From SZUA-36 sp963774415 (lineage in GTDB: Bacteria; Pseudomonadota; Gammaproteobacteria; Xanthomonadales; SZUA-36), in the NCBI GenBank assembly GCA_963774415.1, contig CAVZEU010000004.1, forward strand, positions 62,001 to 126,000: 64,000 bases of DNA. The letters are read 5' to 3'. Every line of letters starts with the position of its first letter. Positions within the stretch are counted from its first letter, which is position 1. The notes below the pieces were generated by a model. That model was not told the DNA's origin. It searched no databases and saw only the letters and a list, made by a program, of their open reading frames with translations. The translations under genes were made by a program, and so were the position numbers. Below, in pieces: positions 8,501 through 15,031 of this stretch.

Positions 8501-10674
8501 CTCTGAACCGGCTGAAGCTGGTCGATTACGCCGATGACAGCCTCGATGTCATGTTTACCTACGACATGGGTGTCAACGGCGTGGGTCGGCTCACCGGGAT
8601 GAAGGATGCAGCGGGCGGAGCGAGTTACAGTTACGATGCGCGCGGCAACCTGACCGCCGTGACCCGGGTGACCGATGGCGCGAGTTACCGCATCGGCTAT
8701 ACTTACAATGGTGCCGACCGACTGACGCGTATCGTCTATCCGTCGGGCATGGCTGTCGATTACGCACTCGATGAGGGGGGCAGAGTGATGGCAGTAGACA
8801 AGACCGTCAACGGGGTGATCGAACCCCTGGTTACGGATATCCGCTATGAACCTTTCGGGCCGGTCAGCGCCTTCTCCTTTGGCAATGGCCTGGCGATGAG
8901 CGCGCTCTTTGACCAGGATTATCGACTTGCCCGCCTGCAATCGGGCAAAGGTTTGGATTGGTCGTTCGCGCATGACCCGGCTGGCAATGTCCTCGACATC
9001 ACGGACAAAATCGCTCCAGCCAACAGCCAGACCTTTACTTACGACGACGTGTACCGGCTGACAAACGCAACAGGCGGTTATGGCAATGAATTGTTTGACT
9101 ACGATGCCAATGGCAACCGCACACGCTACGTGAACGATGTCACGGATGAGGCTTACACGTATCAACCGCAGTCCAACCGCCTGGCCGCGCAAGGCGGCTG
9201 GACGTTCGACCGCGATGCGGCCGGCAACCGCTTGGACAAGCTCGATAGCAATGGTCACGGCCAACTTTTAAGCTACGCCGACAACAATCGTATGGCCCGC
9301 GTCACGTATCGGGGCGTAACGGGCGAAAAGGACCTCGCGACCTATGTGTATGACGGTCGCGGCCAGCGTGTTGGCAAGATCGCCGGCGGCCTCGCAAAAC
9401 GTTTCGTCTATGGCTTGAACGGCGAATTGCTCGGTGAATACAGGGCCGACGGATCGGTATCCACCGAGTACGTATATCTCAATGGCCGGCCGATCGCCGT
9501 CTACTCGCAACGTTCGGAAGTCTCGGTGCCGCCGCCGGTCGAGACCATTATCGACAACGACGATCCCGGCACCGGCGGCACCGGCGCCTGGAACGTCAGG
9601 ACCGACAGCCAGCAGTACGGCACCGATTACCGCGAGGCCAAGAACAAGGGGCTCAATACCTGGCGCTGGCCCGTCGCGGCAGCCGGAGCGGGGCCCCGTG
9701 ACGTCTATGTCCGCTGGGTCGACGGCAAGAGTTATTCGGACCAGGCCGAATACACGATCTCGTATGCCGGCGGCAGCTTAACGGACGTGGTGACCATCGA
9801 CCAGAAATCCGGCGGCGGGCAGTGGCGCCGGCTCGGCACCTACAATTTCGCGGGAACAGAGAGCGAATATGTTGAATTGAGCGTTGACCGGCATAAGGCA
9901 TCGGCCGACGCAGTCCGCCTGGTGGCGAACAACGATCCCGTCGTCATCCGTACCGAACGAACAGATTTTGTCCATACCGATCACTTGGGCACGCCCAGGG
10001 CCGTGACCGACGCAACCGGAACCGTCGTTTGGCGCTGGGACAGCAGGCCGTTTGGAGATTCACCTGCGAACGAGGACCCGGACGGTGACGGCATCGGCTT
10101 TACCCTGAATCTGCGGTTTCCGGGGCAGTATTACGACACCGAATCGGGGCTGCACTACAACTACTTCCGTGACTACGATCCAAGAGCAGGAAGGTACGTT
10201 GAAAGTGATCCAATTGGGTTGGAAGGTGGAATCAATAGTTATGCCTACGCTGCTAACAATCCGATAATAAATTTAGATTTTTTTGGTTTGTATCAAATGT
10301 GCCACAGACCCGTACAGGGTCCGATTCCAGGGAGGCACTGTTACGCTCTATTCTCAGATGGTTCAACCTCGAGTTTTTCAAATTCCGGGGTGGGATCGGA
10401 GAAGGACACGCAAAATAGGGACACGCAATGTACCGCGAAAAGGGAGCCACAGAAAGACAGATGTATAAGAGAAGCGATGAAGAAATGTGAGGGGTCGTAC
10501 AATTTTATTAAATTCAATTGCTGCCATTGCGTGGAACAAGCGCTGAAGGAATGTGGGACGTCTATCCCTATTGGGGACTGGCCAAATTACCCGATCAATC
10601 CTGGACCTCAGTCAGGAGAGCCTGGTTATAACCCATTACCCGTTTATGGCCCCAATCTTGGAGATGACGGATGA
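5542..10674 (+). CDS. Secreted RHS/YD-repeat polymorphic toxin with DUF6531 and golvesin-like domains
   Basis: A 1710-residue protein from a GTG start preceded by GGGGGGAGAG. An N-terminal hydrophobic stretch (IYLLLALAIGMPGW) looks like a signal peptide, followed by a Cys-rich region and a DUF6531-type start at GNPCHPTTGVKSLTE. Residues about 480-1330 are YD/RHS repeats (xYxYDxxGxL). A golvesin-type beta domain lies at nt about 9530-9930. The RHS core ends at DPIGLEGGINSYAYAANNPI. The tip (nt about 10290-10674) is AT-richer and Cys-rich. It has an early His (GRHCYALF) and a later NCCHCVEQAL, an order seen in permuted papain-like folds; that enzymatic reading is inference. The next gene overlaps by ATGA, as expected for an immunity gene. 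Confidence 0.85.
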   Translation: MKYFVDLLQRSAAVFGGRRHPIRIYLLLALAIGMPGWPWQSFARELEINWTSTSSTAVYPSPANAIRDIHNTPGWPGSELARPCPEKDYDPPGNDRYSFGYCVVPEAIPLDLRQSGLLYRGAYGGIVVGCSICPQKDAFGVTRCTADQTYYCKSEDDVKGRIGDYYSTSPRYCNYEFGDESAWLNPIPEAAGEAADGTQYYAVKFSKTLAVNYWPLYDWAVDCSDPRLPTEPNSVIWNLGSLSYKKCETGYYGFDGVSCLNHFEAKLKQLGAEQEQAPGQCPVGNPCHPTTGVKSLTEPDFRSPTLELTRYYQSQMYYRDHAAMGRGWSHNYSERILPFAADAKRHIDGRGHVERYHCVDAPACALYRAESKPGYLLRPITSGWELQEPGGGVKTFDSAGRLVQIEQRGKAYRLLRLTYTADDAVDAVTDQQGRSLKFNYNADGLVESVTLPSGESIHYRYDRPADVPTHVGWNQRLVKVVREDLSERVYHYEDQNADGTPRGEFLVTGITDENGVRYATYAYDDHARPVSSEHAGGAGRVTLNYTHRPGETENWTVTEVTRPLGEVETYAMAADPYRKPTAIDDSRGAITFSYDPGTTWRSSRTDRGGNVTRYSYGDGLHQTRRTEAAGTLDERTIETDWDNAINRVTQRREPGRITDYTYNSRGQVLTRTETDVQTFAARSWTTSYYEVPSLPALIGKVRTLDGPRIDVADLTQYDYYTNDDPDGRYLTGDLHTVTDALGHVTEYLQYDGNGRPLEIRDPNGAITALEYDVRGWIVARAVDGQTTFFTHDSAGNLTGIIQPDGSYTRYEYDDAHRLIAVSDNLGNRIEYTLDAAGNRVAENTYNDQAVLRRRLSRIYDQLNRLQKVIDGNLGGTVYGYDDNGNRTSTRDANTNTTTFEYDALDRLVRTIDAGLGESVVTFDARDNRTSVSDPLGNLTVYEYDGLDNQTRLDSPDAGATVFEYDAAGNRTAATDARGVRVEYRYDALNRLKLVDYADDSLDVMFTYDMGVNGVGRLTGMKDAAGGASYSYDARGNLTAVTRVTDGASYRIGYTYNGADRLTRIVYPSGMAVDYALDEGGRVMAVDKTVNGVIEPLVTDIRYEPFGPVSAFSFGNGLAMSALFDQDYRLARLQSGKGLDWSFAHDPAGNVLDITDKIAPANSQTFTYDDVYRLTNATGGYGNELFDYDANGNRTRYVNDVTDEAYTYQPQSNRLAAQGGWTFDRDAAGNRLDKLDSNGHGQLLSYADNNRMARVTYRGVTGEKDLATYVYDGRGQRVGKIAGGLAKRFVYGLNGELLGEYRADGSVSTEYVYLNGRPIAVYSQRSEVSVPPPVETIIDNDDPGTGGTGAWNVRTDSQQYGTDYREAKNKGLNTWRWPVAAAGAGPRDVYVRWVDGKSYSDQAEYTISYAGGSLTDVVTIDQKSGGGQWRRLGTYNFAGTESEYVELSVDRHKASADAVRLVANNDPVVIRTERTDFVHTDHLGTPRAVTDATGTVVWRWDSRPFGDSPANEDPDGDGIGFTLNLRFPGQYYDTESGLHYNYFRDYDPRAGRYVESDPIGLEGGINSYAYAANNPIINLDFFGLYQMCHRPVQGPIPGRHCYALFSDGSTSSFSNSGVGSEKDTQNRDTQCTAKREPQKDRCIREAMKKCEGSYNFIKFNCCHCVEQALKECGTSIPIGDWPNYPINPGPQSGEPGYNPLPVYGPNLGDDG

Positions 10675-11075
10675 AGCTGAATGTTGGAGGTTCGTGGACT
10701 TTAGGGGTGTTATTACTTCTAATGATGGTGGTCATTGCCGAGCTTACCGTGGCATTGGACGACTATGTCTTTCATCGGCTGGGAATCAACCGAAATCTGC
10801 TGTCGATACTATTGTGGACGTTACCGTTTTTCGCAGCGTTCATAACTTCGTACTACTCCAAAAAATACAAAGTATTACTCGGATTGTCGTTTGCGCTTCT
10901 GACTCCCGCTTTCGCGGCGTTGGGGCGTTATCTGAACGGTGAAATGGGAGGGGCGGTAGATTTTACCGGTATAACCGGCGCCATTTTATATTTCAAAATC
11001 AACTTCGTTATCGCCGTATTGGTTGCAATTATCGGAACCGCCTTGGGGTATTTGCTTTCGGAGAGGAGGGATTGA
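10671..11075 (+). CDS. Small membrane protein, probable immunity to the RHS tip toxin
   Basis: A 134-residue protein with four predicted membrane segments (LGVLLLLMMVVIAELTVAL, LSILLWTLPFFAAFI, LLGLSFALLTPAFAAL, FVIAVLVAIIGTALGYLL). No family was recognised. Its ATG overlaps the toxin stop by four bases (ATGA), so translation is coupled. Directly after its TGA begins a second, orphan RHS tip. Position and size make an immunity role likely; membrane immunity proteins usually protect against toxins acting at or through the membrane. Base composition is AT-richer than the housekeeping genes. Confidence 0.6.
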   Translation: MKLNVGGSWTLGVLLLLMMVVIAELTVALDDYVFHRLGINRNLLSILLWTLPFFAAFITSYYSKKYKVLLGLSFALLTPAFAALGRYLNGEMGGAVDFTGITGAILYFKINFVIAVLVAIIGTALGYLLSERRD

Positions 11076-11522
11076 CACTACAACTATTTCAGAGACTATG
11101 ACCCAAGTGTGGGGAGGTACTCGCAGAGTGACCCCATAGGTTTGGATGGGGGGCTAAATACCTACACGTACGTTGAAAATAGCCCAGTACAACATACTGA
11201 CCGTCCTGGACTGGATAACGTTGGCTGCGATGCCATACCGGACAAATGGGAAACACCATGCAGGCTCGAATGTTGTGCTCGTCATGATCATTGCTATGAC
11301 ATAAACAACTGTTCGGCAACGTCCTGGCTGCCATTTTTAGGGAGTAAGGAATGTAATCAATGTAACTCTCAGGTCAAGAAAGATTTAATGGCATGTGGAG
11401 ACAATCAGGTCGATGACCCGGAAAAGCCTAACTTCTATTGCGCAAGCCAGCATCGCTACATAGAGATACCAGGAGATTTCCCGGACCGGCAGTCAGCGGA
11501 AGCCGTATGTGGGACAAATTGA
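11076..11522 (+). pseudogene. Orphan RHS C-terminal tip with phospholipase A2-like toxin domain
   Basis: Reading starts immediately after the immunity-gene stop with HYNYFRDYDPSVGRYSQSDP, which repeats the RHS core end of the main gene (HYNYFRDYDPRAGRYVESDP). It is therefore a displaced 3' tip and has no proper start; the first usable codon is GTG at 11109. After the core comes a Cys-rich domain with ECCARHDHCYD, which fits the phospholipase A2 histidine signature CC-x-x-H-D-x-C. PLA2 hydrolyses the sn-2 ester of phospholipids, so the cassette would be a membrane-lipid-attacking toxin. It is probably silent until recombined onto the RHS core. Confidence 0.7.
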
Positions 11523-11546
11523 TGGGTTCCCGTTAAGGAAAACAAT

Positions 11547-11963
11547 ATGCATGTAAAGAATTCAAGAGCAATGGTCAGTCTTCTTGCAGGAGCGCTCCTG
11601 GGGTTGGTGAGTGTTATTGTGCCGCCTTACGTTTTGCCGGGAGCGATCACCGTTACATACGAAGCACCGCTTGCCCCGGTTTTGAAGACCGCATACGAAA
11701 ACCTGGTGTTGGCGCCTACCTTGGCTTGTTTCGTTTTGTCCGGTATTTTTCTGGGCTTCCTCTGGCCACGCAATTGGTTCATTTCAGGGGTTTCGACAAT
11801 CTCGATCTTCCCTCTCATCATTGCATTGGAAATCGCTCTTTCACCAACATCCCACAATCTCTGGCCCGTCGAGATTGGGGTCTTTGCATTTTTTGGATTG
11901 GTGGCTGTCGGTGGATCTTATATTGGGCGATCGTTAGCAAAAAAAATCCGCGATACATCATGA
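11547..11963 (+). CDS. Small membrane protein, probable immunity to the orphan PLA2-like tip
   Basis: A 138-residue protein with four hydrophobic segments (VSLLAGALLGLVSVIVPPYV, LACFVLSGIFLGFLW, ISIFPLIIALEIAL, GVFAFFGLVAVGGSYI). The ATG follows AAGGAAAAC and lies 24 bases after the orphan tip. No known family was recognised. By position it is the cognate immunity gene of the displaced PLA2-like cassette. It overlaps the next short frame by ATGA. Confidence 0.5.
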   Translation: MHVKNSRAMVSLLAGALLGLVSVIVPPYVLPGAITVTYEAPLAPVLKTAYENLVLAPTLACFVLSGIFLGFLWPRNWFISGVSTISIFPLIIALEIALSPTSHNLWPVEIGVFAFFGLVAVGGSYIGRSLAKKIRDTS

Positions 11964-12133
11964 TAGCCACGTCGACCAGAGCATTTTTTGCAGGCGTTGG
12001 AGTACTCGCAGCTGCGGATGTTACGAAGCATTTTGTGATGCTCATTGTGCACGGAGTTCTGGGAACGGTTTGATGGTTCTATCTGACGGTTCTTTTCTAC
12101 AGAGGGATCACGAGGGTCCGGTGTGGTAGTCGC
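11960..12133 (+). pseudogene. Truncated membrane-protein remnant interrupted by TGA at 12071
   Basis: An ATGA overlap with the preceding gene starts a frame of 37 residues ending HGVLGTV-TGA. Beyond the stop the same frame continues WFYLTVLFYRGITRV and runs without another stop into the next gene. That gene's own end reads HGIVGTVWWFFVPVLVGILF. The stop thus replaces the first Trp of a GTVWWF motif, a TGG to TGA change. The fragment is a partial, mutated copy of the C-terminal third of the downstream protein. Confidence 0.55.
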
Positions 12134-12469
12134 TTGGCGCCCACACCAGCCAAATTGATTGGCATCGTATTGGCTTCAATTCATCTGGTGCTTTTCGTGC
12201 TTTTCTCGTTCCAAATGAACTTTGGTTCCCAGGATGCAATGTCCGGAATGCTGTGGGGAATATGGCGAACCCTGGACTTCCCGGTCTCGCTGGCCGCATT
12301 CTACGGATTCATTCCGATGCCGATAGAGTGGAACGTGACAACAACGATCAAGTTTATTTATCCCTTCTTGATTCACGGCATCGTTGGGACGGTGTGGTGG
12401 TTCTTCGTTCCGGTATTGGTAGGCATACTATTTAACAGGGTCTTACATACAAATAAGCCGCAGGCGTAA
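12134..12469 (+). CDS. Small membrane protein of unrecognised family
   Basis: A 111-residue protein from a TTG start (the frame is open from further upstream). It has hydrophobic segments LIGIVLASIHLVLFVLFSF, FPVSLAAFYGFI, and IHGIVGTVWWFFVPVLVGILF. Its last third is duplicated in the remnant just upstream. It belongs to the chain of small membrane genes behind the RHS toxin and may be an orphan immunity gene, but no domain supports a specific function. The start codon is uncertain because no clear ribosome site is visible. Confidence 0.45.
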   Translation: MAPTPAKLIGIVLASIHLVLFVLFSFQMNFGSQDAMSGMLWGIWRTLDFPVSLAAFYGFIPMPIEWNVTTTIKFIYPFLIHGIVGTVWWFFVPVLVGILFNRVLHTNKPQA

Positions 12470-12558
12470 GTCACGGGGCAATGTCATTTCTGGGAAACGC
12501 TGTTTTAATGCGGACGACAACGTGTGACCTAATTGTTGGAAGGGTAGGGGCTGAACGC

Positions 12559-12915
12559 GTGAGCAACAAAAAAAGTGATCCCGCCTACATCATAGCGGTC
12601 GTTTGCGGACTGGCGATATGGACTTCGATCTCCGCCGTCAGCGGCACGGCCGAAGCGTGGGACAGCCCGCTGTACTTTATCTACGGTGTCCCGGCGAGCG
12701 CGATCGTCTCCGGTGTACAGGGATACGTCTGGCCGGTCAGGCCCTGGAGATGGCCGGTCGTGATCATGTTGTCGCAGGCTCTGCTCGCTGTTGCCCAAAA
12801 CCCGACGGCGAACCTTTTGCCGTTGGGCTTGATCGCGTTCGGTCTGTTGGCGATACCGGGTCTGTTGACGGCGTATCTGGGCGCTTTCCTGCGAAATAAA
12901 TCGAGACGCCGGTAG
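12559..12915 (+). CDS. Small membrane protein of unrecognised family
   Basis: A 118-residue protein from a GTG preceded by AGGGTAGGGG; an in-frame ATG at 12481 is less well supported. Three or four hydrophobic stretches are visible (YIIAVVCGLAIWTSISAV, LYFIYGVPASAIVSGV, LPLGLIAFGLLAIPGLLTAYLGAFL) with a basic C-terminus KSRRR. GC content returns toward the genome norm. It is the last gene before higBA, and its role is unknown. Confidence 0.5.
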   Translation: MSNKKSDPAYIIAVVCGLAIWTSISAVSGTAEAWDSPLYFIYGVPASAIVSGVQGYVWPVRPWRWPVVIMLSQALLAVAQNPTANLLPLGLIAFGLLAIPGLLTAYLGAFLRNKSRRR

Positions 12916-12939
12916 GCTTTGGTAATCACCAGGAAAGGG

Positions 12940-12968
12940 TTGTTCCCGTATCGGGAACAATTTATACT
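12940..12968 (+). promoter_or_regulatory. higBA promoter with perfect palindromic operator
   Basis: A 9-bp inverted repeat, TTGTTCCCG (12940-12948) and CGGGAACAA (12952-12960), is separated by TAT. Its left arm contains a -35 (TTGTTC, 12940-12945), and a -10 TATACT (12963-12968) follows at 17-base spacing. HigA-type antitoxins bind such palindromes to repress their own operon. The inferred transcript would start near 12975, so the toxin start must lie downstream of that. Confidence 0.65.
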
Positions 12969-12992
12969 GACTAGCGTCAGAAGGAACGGTTG

Positions 12993-13287
12993 TTGCGGAT
13001 CATCGCAAACCACTAGGCAGTTTTGGGAATCCGCCCGATTTCGTGACAGCGAGCAGCCGTTGAAATCATGGTATGCGATCGCGCGAGTGGCTGATTGGGA
13101 TTGCCCGCAGGCGGTCAAGGATCAATTTGGAAACGCCAGCGTCATTGGCGATAACCGGGTCGTTTTTAACATCGCCGGAAACAAGTTCAGGCTGGTCGTA
13201 AGGTTCAACTATCCGTACAGGATTGGATACATACGGTTTATTGGCACACACAGGCAATACGACGCCATCGATGCGGAGACAATATAG
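12993..13287 (+). pseudogene. higB: HigB-type mRNA interferase toxin with N-terminal frameshift
   Basis: The conserved HigB body is intact: EQPLKSWYAIARVADW, NRVVFNIAGNKFRLVV and YIRFIGTHRQYDAIDAETI. The family N-terminus (RIIAxxxxxQFW) is split between frames. LRIIANH begins at TTG 12993, well placed behind AAGGA, and meets TAG at 13014. TRQFWESARF continues in another frame. Two bases, for example one AC of a CACAC run, would restore continuity. The body frame is open back to 12919, but that would start upstream of the promoter. Either the toxin is dead, it uses a different start, or the assembly has an indel. Confidence 0.6.
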
Positions 13288-13655
13288 TGGAGATCAAACC
13301 CATTCGAACCGAGGCGGATTACGCGGCGGCGTTGGAGCGCGCAGACGCTTTGATGGGCGCTGAGGATGGCTCCGCGGAAGGCGATGAGCTGGACATATTG
13401 GCGACGCTCCTGGCCTCTTATGAACAAAAGCACCATGCCATCGAGGCGCCGGACCCGGTCGAGTTCATAAAAAATGCGATGGAGTTCCGGGGCCTCGACC
13501 AGAATGCATTGGCGCAAGTGCTCAATTCGAGATCACGCGCATCGGAAATCCTGAATCGCAAGCGCCCGCTTACGCTGAATAATATCCGCAAGATAACGGC
13601 CGCCCTGGGTGTTCCAGCGGACCCGCTACTGCGCGAATATGAACTTGCAGTTTGA
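13287..13655 (+). CDS. higA: HigA-type helix-turn-helix antitoxin
   Basis: A 122-residue protein with an acidic N-terminal half (MEIKPIRTEADYAAALERADALM) typical of HigA antitoxins in the HigB(PF09907)-linked group. An XRE-like HTH follows (MEFRGLDQNALAQVLNSRSRASEILNRKRPLTLNNIRKITAALGV). It starts with GTG overlapping the higB stop by one base, as in coupled toxin-antitoxin pairs. It should neutralise HigB and repress the operon through the palindrome at 12940-12960. Confidence 0.85.
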   Translation: MEIKPIRTEADYAAALERADALMGAEDGSAEGDELDILATLLASYEQKHHAIEAPDPVEFIKNAMEFRGLDQNALAQVLNSRSRASEILNRKRPLTLNNIRKITAALGVPADPLLREYELAV

Positions 13656-13784
13656 AGGCGAGCGGTCTCCCGCGCAGGCATAACGGCCCCGGACACCCGC
13701 AGTCATCGGCAGCGGCGGGCGCCAGGTGGGCCGGCAACCTAAAAACCCGGTTACAATAATCCCGAACACCACCCGGAGCCGGAC

Positions 13785-14453
13785 ATGAAACAAAGCACCG
13801 TGATCGCACCTTCCATCCTGTCGGCCGATTTTGCGCGCCTCGGCGAGGAAACGCAGGCCGTGCTGGACGCCGGCGCCGACTGGGTGCATTTCGACGTGAT
13901 GGACAACCACTTCGTGCCCAACCTGACCATCGGGCCGATGGTCTGTAAGTCCTTGCGCGATTACGGCATCAAGGCCCCGATCGACGTGCACCTGATGGTG
14001 CAGCCGGTCGATGCGCTGGTGGAACAGTTCGCCGACGCCGGCGCCAGCCTGATCAGCTTTCACCCGGAAGCGAGCGTACACGCGGACCGCACGATCAACC
14101 TGATCCGGGACAAGGGCTGCGAAGCGGGCCTGGTGCTGAACCCGTCGACCCCGCTGGACATGCTGGAATGGGTGCTGGGCGATCTCGACCTGGTGCTGCT
14201 GATGTCGGTCAACCCCGGTTTCGGCGGGCAAAGCTTCATACCCTACGTGCTCGACAAGGTCACCCGCGTGCGCAAGATGATCGATGCTGCGGATCTGGCC
14301 GTGCGCCTGGAAGTCGACGGCGGTGTCAAGGTGGACAACATCGCCGATATCTCGGCCGCGGGCGCGGATACCTTCGTCGCCGGCTCGGCGATTTTTGGCA
14401 GTGACGATTACGCGGCGACCGTCGCCGCGATGAAAAAGAACGCGGCCTACTGA
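13785..14453 (+). CDS. rpe: Ribulose-phosphate 3-epimerase
   Basis: A 222-residue TIM-barrel enzyme interconverting ribulose-5-phosphate and xylulose-5-phosphate in the pentose phosphate pathway. It shows APSILSADFARLGEE, the metal-site segment DWVHFDVMDNHFVPNLT, VDVHLMV-like IDVHLMVQP, MSVNPGFGGQSF and EVDGGVK. The ATG at 13785 follows CGGAG. In many gammaproteobacteria rpe is near gph and trpE; here trpE is 16 kb away. Confidence 0.97.
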   Translation: MKQSTVIAPSILSADFARLGEETQAVLDAGADWVHFDVMDNHFVPNLTIGPMVCKSLRDYGIKAPIDVHLMVQPVDALVEQFADAGASLISFHPEASVHADRTINLIRDKGCEAGLVLNPSTPLDMLEWVLGDLDLVLLMSVNPGFGGQSFIPYVLDKVTRVRKMIDAADLAVRLEVDGGVKVDNIADISAAGADTFVAGSAIFGSDDYAATVAAMKKNAAY

Positions 14454-14460
14454 TCCGCCA

Positions 14461-15031
14461 TCAATCCGCCGGCATTGCCGTCACCACCCGCCGCAGCGGG
14501 CTGCCGGCCGTCGGCGCATCGAAGGGGTAACAGGTCAACAGCGTCAGCCGCTCGACGCTGTCGTCGATCACCAGTTCCGCGGCGGCTGTCGATGGTTTGG
14601 ATCAGCGTTACGCGGTATTCGCGCTCGCCCTGGGCCGTTTTCAGTCGCAGCACATCACCGGCCTCGAGCTTGCGCAGGAAACTGAAGTGCGTGTCGCGGT
14701 GACCGCTCAGGATCAGGTCACGGGTCTCGTCGATCGGCGTCGTGTTGACCAGCGTCGGGCCGAACGCCAGGTTGCGTCCCGAGCTGCCTTCCAGCACGTA
14801 TTCGCGGATACCCAGCCGGGGTGCCTCGAGGATGCCGATGGCGCGGGTGTCCGCCCACGGCCACGGCTTGGCGTCCACCAGGCCCGAGCGCGTCTTCTGC
14901 CACGAGCGGGCGAGCAGGACCTGGGCGATCTCGGCCTTGACCGGTATCCAGGCCGCTTGGAGAAAAAAAACGGCGGCGGTGATTGACACCGCCGCCAAGG
15001 GCCAATGGCGTTTCTGCATTTCAGCCTGCAT
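14461..15031 (-). pseudogene. Class GN sortase of the dedicated 'marine' sortase system, frameshifted
   Basis: The N-terminal part reads through a membrane anchor (LAAVSITAAVFFLQAAWI), APRLGIREYVLEG, and the catalytic His in LILSGHRDTHFSFLRKLEAGD. Near 14580, in a GC-rich CCGCGGCGGC run, the frame shifts. The shifted frame continues AELVIDDSVERLTLLTCYPFDAP with the catalytic Cys, and ends RRVVTAMPAD at 14461. Removing one base restores a normal sortase of about 189 residues; as written the enzyme loses its Cys. It overlaps the end of its target gene by 11 bases. Confidence 0.75.
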
